Source: Cunninghamia lanceolata
Lineage: Eukaryota > Streptophyta > Pinopsida > Cupressales > Cupressaceae
Length of the DNA stretch: 64,000 nt
Reading direction: 5' to 3'
Assembly (NCBI GenBank): GCA_027924645.1
Contig: BSBN01000829.1
Span: 4,774,001-4,838,000, forward strand
In this document: piece by piece, positions 11,417 to 26,563 of the stretch
How positions within the stretch are numbered: position 1 is the first letter of the stretch
Layout: every line of letters begins with the position of its first letter
The notes under the pieces: generated by a model
The model's database searches: none
What the model was told of the DNA's origin: nothing
The model's input: only the letters and a program-made list of their open reading frames with translations
Made by a program: the position numbers and the translations under genes

Positions 11417-11431
11417 TGGTATCAGAGCAAG
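11417..11431 (+). promoter_or_regulatory. primer-binding site for initiator tRNA-Met
   Basis: TGGTATCAGAGCAAG begins at the first base after the LTR. TGGTATCAGAGC complements the 3' end of plant initiator tRNA-Met and is the standard primer site of Copia and many other plant LTR elements. Confidence 0.9.
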
Positions 11432-11541
11432 TGGAATAGCATCAAATCACCATTTTCTTGTTGATTGAATCGTTCCATTGTCGCGAATTTCTGTAGCCTC
11501 ATTTGCACGCAAGGCTCCATCTGGCCTTTTATCACTACGAT

Positions 11542-11854
11542 ACGAGGAACCTCGTCAAATTCTGACGCCTCAATAGAGGCAACAATCAAGCGTAGGTAAT
11601 GTTTATTTGAAAGCATATTTCAACATTTATTTGTAGGTTGAATATGCCTCAAAGGAGGCATTGTGATCGACTAGTTTGCTGTGCCTTTGGAAAAACATAT
11701 TAATCGCAGTTCATAGCTCATCGAGCCTCACCACAGTGAGGCTGAATCATAGCATTGAAGGCTCACAAGGAAGGCTGAGCTTCATCTTATTCGGGCCTAC
11801 ATCAAAGGCTGAAGCCAAGCCTTGTAACCTAGATCCAACGGCGCCTTAGAAGGC
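11542..11854 (+). repeat. cluster of six short hairpins in the leader after the primer site
   Basis: Perfect inverted repeats occur at 11542-11555 (ACGAGG/CCTCGT, loop AA), 11567-11580 (GCCTC/GAGGC, loop AATA) and 11644-11661 (ATGCCTC/GAGGCAT, loop AAAG). Others occur at 11724-11743 (AGCCTCAC/GTGAGGCT, loop CACA), 11805-11823 (AAGGCT/AGCCTT, 7-nt loop) and 11843-11854 (GCCTT/AAGGC, loop AG). Most arms share a GCCT/AGGC core. Leader position fits an RNA packaging or dimerisation signal, but that role is inference. Confidence 0.75.
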
Positions 11855-13272
11855 CAGGTTTCCTCAGTGACACATGCAGTTACATAGTGGCATGTTCGCC
11901 ACATTGGAGTGTTGAGGGAGCTTCTAACTTGCATTGGCGCGAAACACCTATCGACCCACGTTTGTGACTGTAGTCAATACCTTTGTAGATAGGAAGATTG
12001 GAGTTCAAATGGCTCCTAGAGCCACATGGTAGAAAGAGGTGGAAGTGTCTTTAAAGGCACGTGGGCACCAAGTGCCAGAAGGAAGCGATGGCCATGAAGT
12101 TTATAGCTACGAATGTTACCATAGGAGGCTTAAATATTTTCTCTCACAAAGTTTTTTTCTCCAAAAATTGTTGCATGCAATTTTATTTTTTCAAGCACAT
12201 TGAAAATTTTTGAGAAGTTGTAATTTTTTTTGCATATGCAATTGTTTTTAAAAAGCCATAATTTTTGCATACGAACTCAAAATTGAGTCATTCAAAAGGA
12301 AAAAGTGCTTCATTTTTAGTCCTCTTTCATTCTAGCTTATCATCGCACTATCATTATAAAGTGCCAGTTTAAATTAGGTTTAGAGTGACAAATACACTTC
12401 GTCTATTAATTGCACAAATTGGGGAAAATCAAACTAAAGGGAAAAAATCACTCAAAAGATGTATTCAGATGTCAAGTGCACTCACTTATAAAGTGTCACT
12501 TTAAGGGGGAAATAGGCTAGAGTGTTCAAAACCACTCTTAGTGCACTAAAGTACCACTTTAAAATTCAAAACTGAGTATCAAGAAGTTTAAATTGCACCA
12601 TTTCATCACCTAAAAGAAGGTCAAAAGGTAATGGTACCACCTTCATCTTTTTGCATTTCACATATAGTGAAGAAGACAATCATGATGCAACTTTAGAGCC
12701 TAGTGTAAACACTCAGCTCAACTCAGTTGGTCCTATATAGTAGAAAAATTGAACTCTACCTGAACTCTTAGTATGTAAAAATACTCATATAGTGTTAGAT
12801 ATTGAAAGTGTAAAAGTGAAATGTAAGCACTGATCTATAAAGTGTAATGGGGAGATTGCAACATTGCAACTTGAATCGCATTGGTTCCTACCTCATTCGA
12901 ATGTGCGCATATGCACATCCTTTCTTCAATCATTTTGTACATTTATTAGACATTCATCCTGCTCTTTTTCTACTTACTTCAATTAGTTTGCCAAAATCTC
13001 TTAACATCAAGGGAAAGGCAAATTTTACAACTTCCACATGCTTCAGGAGTTCTACATATCTACATCACAATCGACATCGGCATCATCATCATCAGGAGGG
13101 GCCATCTAAAGTCCTCTCTTTGTTTTCTCTCTTTTGGAGGAAAGTTTTTTCCCAATGGGTTTTCCTTCTTTCTCTGTTGTATGAGAGATATTTTTTGTAA
13201 AAGAGTACCTAAAATGGCGCACAACCGGGACTCATATTTCATAAACCCACCTAAGCTATGCTTAAGGGGGTG

Positions 13273-13596
13273 TGTTGGTGTATAACTCACATGAGTTATT
13301 CCTAACATAACCATAGTTAGGCAGTTTTCCTCACATGTGGGAAGACTAATTCCACTCTATGAGTTGTTAGTAGATGTGCCGCCTCATATTCGACACATCG
13401 CCACTACATTTGAGGGTGGTTGAACCTTGAGCTATTCTCTTGGTTCCATTTTCGCCACCTTTCCTATTCTTGTGGAGTATTATTTCCCAAACTTCACCTA
13501 TTTATACTGGTTCATTTATAATCCAAATCGTTCATTTTCAACATTGCAATCTCCTGTTTGATTTTTGCTCCATGATCTTGGTCTTCCGCTCACACA
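13273..13596 (+). mobile_element. LTR C (right), 324 bp
   Basis: It runs from TGTTGGTGTATAACTC to CCGCTCACACA and is preceded by CTTAAGGGGGTG. GTAAG follows at 13597-13601, matching the repeat left of LTR A. This fixes the right border of the composite insertion. Confidence 0.92.
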
Positions 13597-13601
13597 GTAA
13601 G

Positions 13602-14531
<930 letters not shown>

Positions 14532-14599
14532 AATATGGAAGGAGCGAAAAAGTAGGAAGGAGCGAATAAGCAGGTAGAAGGATTTTTCACGGCGAAAGG

Positions 14600-15924
14600 T
14601 GGCGAAAAAAGTGAAGGAAAAGAAGTGATATGCAAACTAGATGAGGAGGCAACATTCGTCGCAACAGGAGCAAACGCAGTCCCGATTAACAAAATAAGGA
14701 GAAGCTATTCAGATATTACCAAAGGGCAGATAGATACACAGTAGGAGGAAGAGGTGACAATCGATGTTAAAGACAAAGTGGATAAAGACATAAACGCGCT
14801 AGAACAAACAGCTCTGATAGGAAGGGTGATAGGAAGAAACAAATCCAAACAACAGATCAAGGAATGGATTGAAGAAAACTGGACAAAAGCAGAAATGATT
14901 CATTTCATACCCAAATAATTCTTTGTGGTCGATTTCCAAGAAGAAGCTGAAAGGGATAAAATTCTGGATAATGTGCCATGGAAAATAGGGCTGGATTATA
15001 TTTACACACAGAAATGGAGGCCAAATTTTAAACCAAATAACTTTGATCCTTACAAGGAACCAATATGGATAAGATTATACAATTTACCATTTGAATATTG
15101 GTCAGGAGGTTGTCTATACCAAATTGGAGATACCTTAGGAAATATAGTAGAGTTGGATATGGGAGATAACAACTCAATTTATTTCACCAAAATCAGTTTA
15201 ATAGCACTCAACAAGATTCCAAGAAAGATAATGCTGATCACTTCAGAAGGGACCTGGGAACAGGTTATAGAAATCGAGGAGAGAAAATATTTCTGTCTTG
15301 AATGCAGAAGCAGAAGACATATGGAAAAAGGATGCCCTAAAATCCTTACCGGGAAAAGAGCAGATGACAATATGGACAAGAAGGAGAAACCGAAGCAAAC
15401 AGAAAAGGAAAAGCAAGGGATTCAGGGCATAGGAGGAGACACAGAAATACCAGTAGAGTCTTCAAACAGAAATCCTAATTCTCCAATTCTTCAAGAAAAT
15501 GAGTCACCAACGTCAGACACAAACAAAATCAGAGGATCGACATATGGAAATCATGAAGAAACTTGAGGAGGGACATAATGCTTCGTTGGAAGAATCCAAG
15601 GACTTGGCAAGAATTGATAGGCAGGAAGAAAAAGATGAATACAGTCCAGAGATAGTTAGAGAGACTCTAGAAGCAGAAAAAGGGCCTAACCATGATTGGT
15701 TAGATGAAGAAGAGGCTATTGAGGATAGAGAGGAAATTGGAATTATCAACCCTCGACACATCAGCCAAACTGGAGCAAGAGGAACTACGGGCAACGAGAA
15801 GAAGTTAGGAAGGAAAACGTATAAGGAGAAAAGAGAGGAGTATGCGGCAGACAAGGGACTTCCGAGCATCAAGAAATACATGCTAAGATCCAAGGGAGGA
15901 AACTCCTCCCTTGGGAAGCCATGA
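14600..15924 (+). pseudogene. LINE ORF1 (RNA-binding gag-like protein), broken
   Basis: The product would bind LINE RNA in the ribonucleoprotein. A DUF4283-like region is visible around 14925-15200 (VDFQEEAERDKIL, WRPNFKPNNFDPY, IWIRLYNLPFEYW). A CX2CX4HX4C knuckle (CLECRSRRHMEKGC) follows at about 15294-15335. The same frame extends upstream but carries TAG at 14742-14744 and TAA at 14916-14918. Between 15499 and 15566 the frame shifts into a lysine/glutamate-rich tail ending SKGGNSSLGKP at 15924. No in-frame ATG could be placed for the start. The stop TGA (15922-15924) overlaps the ORF2 ATG in ATGA, typical of coupled LINE ORFs. Confidence 0.8.
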
Positions 15925-18900
15925 AGATACTTTCATGGAATGTTAGGGGCTTAAACGCCCCTAACAAAAGGCGCACAATCAAGCGCCACCTCTCTAAGTT
16001 GATGTTGGATATAATTTTATTACAGGAAACCAGATTGATGCAGGAAGAAGCGGAGAAGTTTACACAGCATTGTAGGCCTTTAACAGGTATTTTCAGTGAA
16101 CCCAGGGGTACTGCAGGAGGTGTGGGCCTAATGTGGAACCCTTACAAGGTAGATGTCAAGGAAGTAGAGGTAAGTCAAAGTTGGATAATAGGAAAAGTCA
16201 TTTTATATCATGTCAATTTCTCTTTCTGGATTTGTTCTGTATATGGGCCAACCAAGACAGAGGAAAAAAAGGAAGTTTGGAATAGCATTTTAGGTAAAAT
16301 GCAAGGGCTTGGTGAAGAAAGGGTGATTCTGGGAGGAGATTTTAATGCAATTCTAAATTTGGAAGAAAAAAGAGGAGGTTTGAGAACAGTAAACAATGCA
16401 ACAAAAGATTTTAGGGAATTTGTTGAAGAAGGAAGGTTAATTGATTTCCCTCCTAAAGAAGGAAGCTTTACATGGACTAATAGGAGGGAAGGCTTTATAA
16501 ACATTGCTAAAAGATTAGATAGATTTCTTTGTAGTTCGAACTGGTTGGAAATAGATTTAGGAATTGAATCGAGCATTTTGCCATGTTCTTTGTTAGACCA
16601 TTACCCCATAAAGCTCAAAATAGGCCAATTACTCAAGCTGAAAAACTCATATTTCAAATTCAAAAAAATGTGGTGGCGAAGTGAGGAACTAATAGAGTGT
16701 ATAGGGAAATGGTGGTTAGAGATTCCAGGAAAGGGAGGATCGGTAAGCTATGTTTTTTGTCAAAAGTTAGCACATGTTAAAAAGAGATTGAAGGAATGGA
16801 ACAAAAACACTTTCAAAGACATTTTTGCAGAGAAAAATAGATTTGAAGAAGAACTGGAGGGGCTAAATCAGAAAGTTATAAGGGAAGGGATGTTTCAAAA
16901 TGATTACAAAAAAGAGAAAGATCTTATGGCCGAATGGGACGAATTGTTAGCTAGAGAAGAAGAATAATGGAGAAGTAAAGCCAGAGAAGTGTGGCTGGAA
17001 GCAGGCGACAAAAATACAAAATTTTTTCACAACTCAGTCAAATCCAGAAGAATGGCGAACAAAATTTTAGAGTTGACCATTGGGAATGGTATTATAATAA
17101 ACAAAAAAGAAGAAATCAAAAAATAAATAGTTAACTATTTTCAAGCTTTTTCGGCACTAGAGGAGGGTTTTGATTGGTTAAACATAGAACAAGCCACAAA
17201 TTACATAGATAAGATATTAAGCGATGAAGAAAGGGAAGCATTAGAAAAGCCTTTCACAGAGGAAGAATTCAGGAAGGCAGCATTCCAATTACACCTGAAT
17301 AAAGCGCCAGGCCCAGACAGTTTTCCCACTCTTTTTTATCAGAAGTGTTGGCCTATTGTGGGTAAGGAGGTCTAGAACATTCTGGAAGACTTCAGAAAGA
17401 AGAAAAGATTTGTAAAAGAAATAAACAATACAGTAATTACGCTTATTCCAAAAAAATCAGAATGCAGGAGGGTTAGTGATTTCAGGCCAATCTCATTATG
17501 TAACACGGTTTACAAGATTCTCACCAAGACAATCTCTAATAGACTAAAACCAATTTTGGGGAGAATTATTTTAGAAAATCAAAATGGTTTCACGCCAGGA
17601 AGAGAAATTGCGAACAACATTATCCTAGTAAACGAAGTTATCCCCTTGATCAATCAAAACAGATAGAAGAGTATGCTAATCAAGTTAGATGTGAGCAAGG
17701 CATACGACAGAGTTAGATGGAACTTCCTTCTAAAGATCTTAGAGAAAAGGGGATTCAGCAAGTCATGGCTTGAAGGCATTTACCAGTGTATTTCCACTCC
17801 ACGAATGTCAGTAGCAGTGAATGGATCGCTGTGTGGTTTTTTTGAGATATCACAAGGGTTGAGACAAGGTGATCCGTTATCCCTGCGCCTTTTCATTTTG
17901 ATGGCTGAGGCAATGGGGAAAATGATTCAACATTGTCAAAGATCAGGGGGATGGAAAGGAGTCAGGGTAGCTCGAGGATTAGCACAAGTTACACACACTC
18001 AGTTTGCAGATGACACTTTACTATTGGGGAAAGCTAACCCAGTAGAAGTAGAGGCGATCCGAAGAGTGTTAGACACTTACACGAATCTATCAAGGCAGGT
18101 GGTAAACAAAGAGAAGACAAGAATGTTTTTCTTCAATACCTCTCGAAGATGGCAACACCAGATATCACAAATCCTGGGATGCCAAGTAGATACCTTACCA
18201 ACCAAACACTTAGGGGCTCCTATGTTCAGTGGACAGAACAAGTCTCAGCTTTGGGAGGAAGAAATCGCTTAGTCTAAGAATAAAATGGACACTTGGAAAG
18301 GAAGATGGTTAACATTAGCAGGAAGGATTACCATGCTAAAATTAGTGCTAGGGGTAGTCTCGATCCATATGATGTCCTGTCTTCAGGTTCCAAACAAGGC
18401 CAGAACCAACTTGGAGAGTGGTTGGAAAAAGTTACTGTGGGAAGGATCGAGAGATATTAAAAGAATACCATTAATTGGATGGGACAAAGCCACGTGCCCC
18501 TTAGAAAAGGGTGGGATGGGAATGAGAAAACTGAAGCTCCAGAATGAAGCACTGGGAGCTAAATTGGTATGGAAATTGGCAAAACAACCACAGAAACTTT
18601 GGTGCAGAATAATGCAAAGCAAATATTTAGATGATTCAGATCCCAATAGAATTCTGACCATAGCAAATCCAGGGGGCGGCTCGCCAATATGGAATTTCAT
18701 CAAAAAATGCAGACCGATAATTTTAGATCATTTGACATGGAGTATTAATAATGGGAGAAATGCCAACTTTTGGATGGATTCATGGGAAGGATGGCCGTCG
18801 CTAGATAGCTTGCAAGAATTATCAGGGTTAAGAGAACAAATGATTCAGGATAGAGGAGAAAAGGTGGCAGACTACTTCGAAGGAGAAGACGAGGAAGGCT

Positions 18901-20207
18901 TAGTCAGATGGGTGGATCCTAGTAAGTACAATGTAGATACGGACACCAAAAAGAAGTATGCGGAAATACTTAATGAAAGAAAGATTCAGAAAAACAATGA
19001 CAGCGATGAGATCATTTGGTGTGGTGCAAAGTCTAGACAATACACAGTTAAGATAGGATATCAATTATTGAAGTCAGACAGAGAGAGCAATTTATCAGAT
19101 CACTGGCCAAAAAAGATTTGTTGGGACAACCAAGTACTGCCCAAGGCAGGAGCCTTTCTTTGGATGGTGCTTCATAGAAGTATTCTAACAGGGGACAGGT
19201 TGCAGAAGCTAGGGATCTCTGGCCCAAGCAGATGTACACTATGCAAGCAACATGAAGAGACTCTTGACCATTTGTTTTTGAGATGCCAGGTAGCTGAGAA
19301 GGTATGGACGTATTTCCTCAGCCTGTTAGAATGGAGAGGAGCCGTGAATCCAACAATAGTGGACTTCTTGAAAAGTTGGCCAATACTACAACGGAAAGGT
19401 TTCTGGGGGAGCATCTGGATAACTATGCCATCCATGATAGTTTGGCAGATTTGGAAGGAAAGGAATCAGTGAATATTTGAAGAAAAAGAAATTTCTATAG
19501 ATAAACTAATAAAGAAAATAGAAATTGGCTTAGTTGAAATACTAAACTCCAAAGCAAGTAGTAGGGGAGGCTGTAAGTTTACATGTTGAGATGAAGCAAT
19601 CATGAAATTATGGCCTGACCTTAAAGTACCGAAAGGATTGGGAGGAGGGAAGAAAACAAGAGCTCAAACAAGATGGCTGGCTCCTCCAAGGGGTAGACTC
19701 AAATTAAATTTTGACGGGGCCTCCAAAGGCAACCCGGGAAAAGCAGGATATGGTTATATTATCAAGAATGAGAGGGGAGATTTTGTTTGGGCAGCATCGG
19801 GCGATTTGGGAGTGGCTTCAAATAATATGGCAGAATTAGAAGCACTATCTAGAGGTGTGGTGGATTGCGCCAAGAAAGGATGGACAAACATAGACATAGA
19901 GGGGGACTCCCAAATAATTATTAATGCTATTATTAGAAACAATGCAACAAATTAGATGTTAAAAAAGGGAGTGAAAAGAGTCAAGGACGTCCTGCAAAAC
20001 ATGAACTTTTCCATCAGACACATTTATAGAGAAGCAAATAAATCCGCGGATTTCCTGGCTAACCAAGGGATCACGAGGGGAGGAAAGGACGTCAGCGATT
20101 TAGACATAGCAAGCTGGAATGGGCTTGATGCGGTACTTTGCTCAGACAAGGAAAATTCGCAGAAGGTGGATGATCTAAGGAATCACACATCCGATGGAGG
20201 AGTTTAG
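15921..20207 (+). pseudogene. LINE ORF2: endonuclease, reverse transcriptase and RNase H, eight internal stops
   Basis: ORF2 nicks target DNA and copies the LINE RNA there. All segments lie in one frame for 1,429 codons. AP endonuclease is at residues ~1-230 (SWNVRGLNAP, LLQETRL, GGDFNAIL, LLDHYPI). RT is at ~400-800, with NKAPGPDSFP, FRPISLCN, LIKLDVSKAYDRV, QGLRQGDPLS and the catalytic FADD (FADDTLLLG). A CX2C...H...C zinc-finger-like stretch (RCTLCKQHEETLDHLFLRC) lies near 19225-19290. A C-terminal RNase H (19680-20085) keeps D in FDGASKGNPG, E in AELEAL and D in GDSQ. Stops lie at 16965, 17124, 17373, 17664, 18270, 19470, 19587 and 19953, with no frameshift. Several fit C-to-T type changes, such as the expected Trp at 17373 and 19953. 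A C-terminal RNase H is known in one group of plant L1 LINEs. Confidence 0.92.
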
Positions 20208-22716
<2,509 letters not shown>

Positions 22717-23178
22717 TTACCATTCCCCACCCACCATTACCATTCCCATCTCTGCAGAATCAACTTTTAATAGTCCCGTGCGTAGTACAAATACCCCAAA
22801 CCTTCCACATGAGTTATATTGAAATTCTTTCAAAACAACTATCCGTACCCATTTTCGTCCTTTCACCCTCCTATCAGAGGGGGGTCCCACATAGATCACA
22901 ATACGGGAAGCGGAATTTATAACAGAACACACCAGCTCTGTATCAGAGGGATGGATGACATCAGAAGCGGAATTTATAACAAAGCACACTAGCGCTGCCT
23001 CCTTAGAACAATGCCTCTGCAAAAAGGCCAAAGCCAGGGAGAGACCAAAGGGACTATCCTCCACCATCCCTACATCGATCGAGTCAACCAAAGTGAGACC
23101 AGGAAAGGTAAAAGAGTTCACAATCGCCTGCACACCAGGCGCTGTCCTTGTCCATATTGTACATTCGGATGGCCATTT
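22717..23178 (-). pseudogene. TNL exon 5: C-terminal post-LRR domain
   Basis: The acceptor TTATTGCAG precedes AAATGGCCATCC, and the exon is in phase with exon 4. It encodes KWPSECTIWTRTAPGVQAIV, then SFTFPGLTLVDSID and a tail ending at TAG 22717-22719. Plant TNLs commonly carry a beta-rich post-LRR (C-JID-like) domain in this position. The KWP...FPGL wording resembles such domains in conifer TNLs from memory. About 154 codons. Confidence 0.7.
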
Positions 23179-23259
23179 CTGCAATAAGCATGCAATATAA
23201 TCAAACCATAAACACTTACTACATAATAATAAGTTCAACTATCTAAAAACTATTATTAC

Positions 23260-24267
23260 CTTTCTATTTATAGTTTGAAGGCAAGGTTCAAATGCTGATA
23301 TGTGACATGCTGCTAAGAGCCTTAGTTTCGTCAAACTATCCATATGCTTCACACTTTGTATGAATGGCACGTTCCTCCAAGTACGTGCATCCAACATCTC
23401 CAATGACCTGCAATTTTCTAATCCTTCTATTTTCTTAAGCTCCTTACACTCCCCTATAACCAGTTCTTTTAGCACTACCAGACCACAAATATTGTTTATG
23501 CTTTTCAGATTTGGACACCTTCGCACAATTAGCTTCTTGAGTGATATTGGCAAGCTATCGATCTCTACTAAGTCGTCAATATCGGTAAGATATAGAGTTT
23601 CCAGGCTGGGGCAACATTGTTGAGAGATTGATATCCTGGACACACAACACTTCTGTAGTCTTATAGATGTGAGACTGCACAATGGAGAAGAAAAGCACCC
23701 CGACTGCATAACCAATTCTCCGAGGGCGCACTCAGAAAGATACACTTTTTGAAGGCTAGTAAGCTAGGCAAGTGTTTCCGACGGGAAGGTGAGCTCGGAG
23801 TCAGAGCATTCGCAGAACCCAATAGTTTGCAGATGTATAAGCTGCTTTAATGAAGCTGGCAACATCATCAACTCACTGCATTTTGCCAACATTAGACCCC
23901 GCAGATTTGTCAAATCGCCCAAATTGCTAGGCAGCGATTTGAGCTTATGACATCTAGTTAAACTGATGTGCTCCAGCGATTGCAGACGGCAAAGATCTTC
24001 TGGTAGACCTTCGATTCCACAACCTGTCAAATTTAGAACCTGCAGATTTGTCAAATCGCCGGACTTGCTAGGCAGCGATTTTAGCTTATCACATCCAATA
24101 AACTCAAGGTGCTTCAGTGCCTGGAGACGGCAAAACTCTTCTGGTAGACCTTCGATAGGAGCTTCAACGTATATCGTTTCCAAATGCTTTAGAAGTCCTA
24201 TTGACCTCGGAAATCTCAAGAAACTTACGGCATGAACGATTTTCAGCTTTCTCAACTGCATAGGAGG
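23260..24267 (-). pseudogene. TNL exon 4: main leucine-rich repeat exon, one internal stop
   Basis: The exon is 1,008 bp (336 codons). The acceptor GCTGCAG is chosen because it alone keeps phase with exon 3; the nearer TTGTAG would shift the frame. Donor is AAAG/GTAATA. It encodes repeated LRR units such as LKHLEFIGCDKLKSLPSK, LTNLQVLNLTGCGIEGLP, LEHISLTRCHKLKSLPSN and VLKELVIGECKELKKIEG. TAG at 23764-23766 interrupts it between ETLA and LTSLQKVYLSEC. The frame is open on both sides of this stop, which would remove the last LRRs and the C-terminal domain. Confidence 0.88.
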
Positions 24268-24348
24268 CTGCAGCAACGTTCTACAACAACTATAAGAGAT
24301 TTAATGTATGGTTGCAGAAATGACAGTAAAGAAAAGTAAGATACTTAC

Positions 24349-24639
24349 ATCGGCTGTCTCGCTCCACAGTTCTTCTAATTTATAAGCCTCAAGAAGCTCT
24401 AAAACTCTTAACTTCTTCAACGGAATTAATGACTGAAGACTTGTATGCGGAAAATTGACCCATCGCAGCCAGACAAGGTTGGCTGATAGTGTTGCTAATT
24501 CTTCTGTAATATAATTATCTTCAACACAGAGGATTTCTAAATGTCGCTTAAATCTTCTACTTGATCCTTTCACAAGCTCCATACATTCTTCATAAAACTC
24601 ATTTGTTCCCGCTATAATTCCCCGAATCAGCACGCTTTC
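24349..24639 (-). pseudogene. TNL exon 3: first LRR exon
   Basis: Exactly 291 bp (97 codons), phase 0 at both ends, a usual size for this exon in plant TNLs. Acceptor is TTCCATTCAG and donor GAT/GTAAGTATC. The product starts ESVLIRGIIAGTNEFYEECM and includes NLVWLRWVNFPHTSLQSLI and LKKLRVLELLEAYKLEEL, typical leading LRR units. No lesion is visible here. Confidence 0.88.
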
Positions 24640-24746
24640 CTGAATGGAAGAAAATAAAATCAGCGAGCTTATAAAGCAATTTACGTACGAACAACATTTC
24701 CTTATTGAAATATTCGAGAGCATATAAAACATGATATTAAACTCAC

Positions 24747-25823
24747 CTGCCCCTGTTTCTCAATGTGGGTGATTTGCTGCGGTGACCAAAGGCGGTACGG
24801 TGACCATGTCATTGCAATTTCTTTTCCTAAATCCCTCAACTGATCATGCATTCTCATGCAGTTTTCATCATCTATTTCAATCAAACACTTATTCACAAGT
24901 GTTACCAAACTACACTCTCCACTCCATCCGGACCCATCCCATACTGTGATGGCCAATTTTTTTGTTTCTCCTATTAAAAAACAAGATATATCTAAAAATA
25001 TCTCTTTGTCTTCTTCATCTAGTGCATCAAAGCTCACTTTTAGTATATTTTTAATATCTTTGGGCAATAATCTGGAGACTTTGTTTAATTGATCATCCCA
25101 GTATTCCTTGGATTTGCCATGAACAAGTCTTCCTAACACCATAAGGGATAAGGGCAACCCTTTGCAGACTTGTAAAAACTTTTCAGCAAGACATTCAAAT
25201 TCATACATTGGATAGGGTAGTGAGAAAGCATGCAAGTAAAATAGTTCCATGGCATGCTTGGGATTTAATCCTTTCATCTTGTAAATGGAATTAGAAGAGA
25301 TTCCCCATGATGTAAGAACACTAGAATCTCGACTTGTGACCACAATCACACTACCTTGTCTAAGACTATCTTTCATTGGCAATAGAGACTCTAATTGATC
25401 TACATGATCTACATCGTCCAAGACAATAAACACCTGATAATTTTTCAAATTGTATGCCAGGATTGCTTTTCCTTCTTCTACATTATCAAATGATATTTGT
25501 TTGAGCCACCAAGGTCTTGGAACATTTTTTGCTGCTTTTCATGAAAGTTTTTAGCTAATGTATCCCGCACATTGTAAACAAAACTGCATCTATAGATGGA
25601 GCCTATTTGCTTGTTGTAGTATTCTTTTGCTAATGTGGTTTTTCCACATCCACCCATACCAATGATCCCCACAATTTTTACATTTTCAAAAGATTCTAAC
25701 ACACTTCTTTCAAAGTCTTGTAAGGTTTCATCAAGACCCATGGGATGCTTGGCCACCACAAATGGAATCTTTTCATGGTGATTTAGTACATAATTTACAA
25801 TAGTCTTCAACATTCCTTCGTCA
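24747..25823 (-). pseudogene. TNL exon 2: NB-ARC nucleotide-binding domain, frameshifted
   Basis: NB-ARC is the ATP/ADP switch of the receptor. The motifs run in order: linker VVAKHPMGLDETLQDFE, P-loop GIIGMGGCGKTTLA, kinase-2 VFIVLDDVDHVDQL, RNBS-B GSVIVVTSRDSSVL, GLPL CKGLPLSLMVLG, and the MHD region MRMHDQLRDLG. Acceptor is TTTTTGTATAG and donor CAG/GTGAGT. After FQDLGG, near 25500, the open frame must change to reach QISFDNVEEGKAIL. One missing base in an A run explains this, and the exon length is off phase by the same amount. A sequencing error in the homopolymer is the alternative. Confidence 0.9.
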
Positions 25824-26407
25824 CTATACAAAAACACATTTTTGAGAAAAAAAGTCACCCAAATTAGTTTTATCTAAAAACAAATCTTAAACTTAAATTA
25901 ATAGAACTTATTTAACATATTTTTCAATTGTAGACAAATATCAATTGTTCATATAAAGAAAAAAGATGTGGTTAAAAATAAAAATAATAACATGTTTTGC
26001 ATACAAGTAATGCTTTATGTCCTTTAAAATAAAATTAGAAAAGACAAAGTAAAGAAATAAAAACCTTTCATATCTTAAGGAAAGGAGAGGGTTTAAAACT
26101 TGGATTGTAAGGATTATTTCATAAGTTATAGAAAAAAAATTAGGATATATATATCATAATGGTGAAAATAGCATAGTCATGTCATTTTGCATATAGTTTT
26201 GTGTCCACCTTGACAAGAAAGACTTTAATGTAATATCATAACAAATCACACTCATGTGTTAGTTTTGCTCATGTTCTTATACACATTTACCATTGCATGT
26301 TCCTACTCCAACCCCATATGCACCCACTCCTAGATATTAATTCACTCATTCTATATTCATCTAGTTATCCTTATAGATTAGGCTTGTGGGTTGTGGGTTG
26401 TGGGATT
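25824..26407. other. intron 1 sequence between the Ty3 element and exon 2
   Basis: 584 bp of AT-rich sequence with no ORF of note. It includes the polypyrimidine tract and acceptor for exon 2 on the minus strand. The last five bases, GGATT, are the left target-site repeat of the retrotransposon. Confidence 0.75.
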
Positions 26408-26563
26408 TGTTAGCACAGTAAAATTTTCAAAATTTTACTATTCCCTTACTCCATCATATTTGAATAAACCCTAAGGAATATCCCAAAAGGACCACAATAT
26501 AAAATTTTTTATCTCATAAAATGTCTAGGGATGAACAGTGTCAAATATCATCAAAATCAATCC

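Larger units (their letters stand above)
11417..13272 (+). other. internal region 2 of the tandem-dimer element
   Basis: 1,856 bp run from the primer site to the polypurine tract before LTR C. It contains the hairpin cluster and then sequence collinear with internal region 1. No gag, protease, RT, RNase H or integrase motif is visible on either strand. The element is too short and non-coding to be autonomous. Confidence 0.85.
8258..13601 (+). mobile_element. tandem-dimer non-autonomous LTR element (three LTRs, one TSD)
   Basis: Three copies of one LTR start TGTTGGTGTATAACTC: 8263-9807 (split), 11093-11416 and 13273-13596. Both uninterrupted copies are exactly 324 bp and end CTCACACA. They enclose two homologous internal regions (9808-11092 and 11417-13272). 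The direct repeat GTAAG sits immediately outside the outer LTRs (8258-8262 and 13597-13601), so the whole LTR-internal-LTR-internal-LTR array behaves as one insertion. LTR B is followed by TGGTATCAGAGCAAG, the canonical initiator tRNA-Met primer site. G-rich polypurine tracts (CTTAAGGGGG) precede LTRs B and C. No gag or pol is present, so replication would depend on an autonomous, probably Copia-type, relative. Confidence 0.9.

Noticed and set aside
24268..24280. Use of the TTGTAG acceptor at 24281 for TNL exon 4
   Set aside because: It would shift the LRR frame relative to exon 3. The TGCAG acceptor 13 bp further on joins in phase 0.
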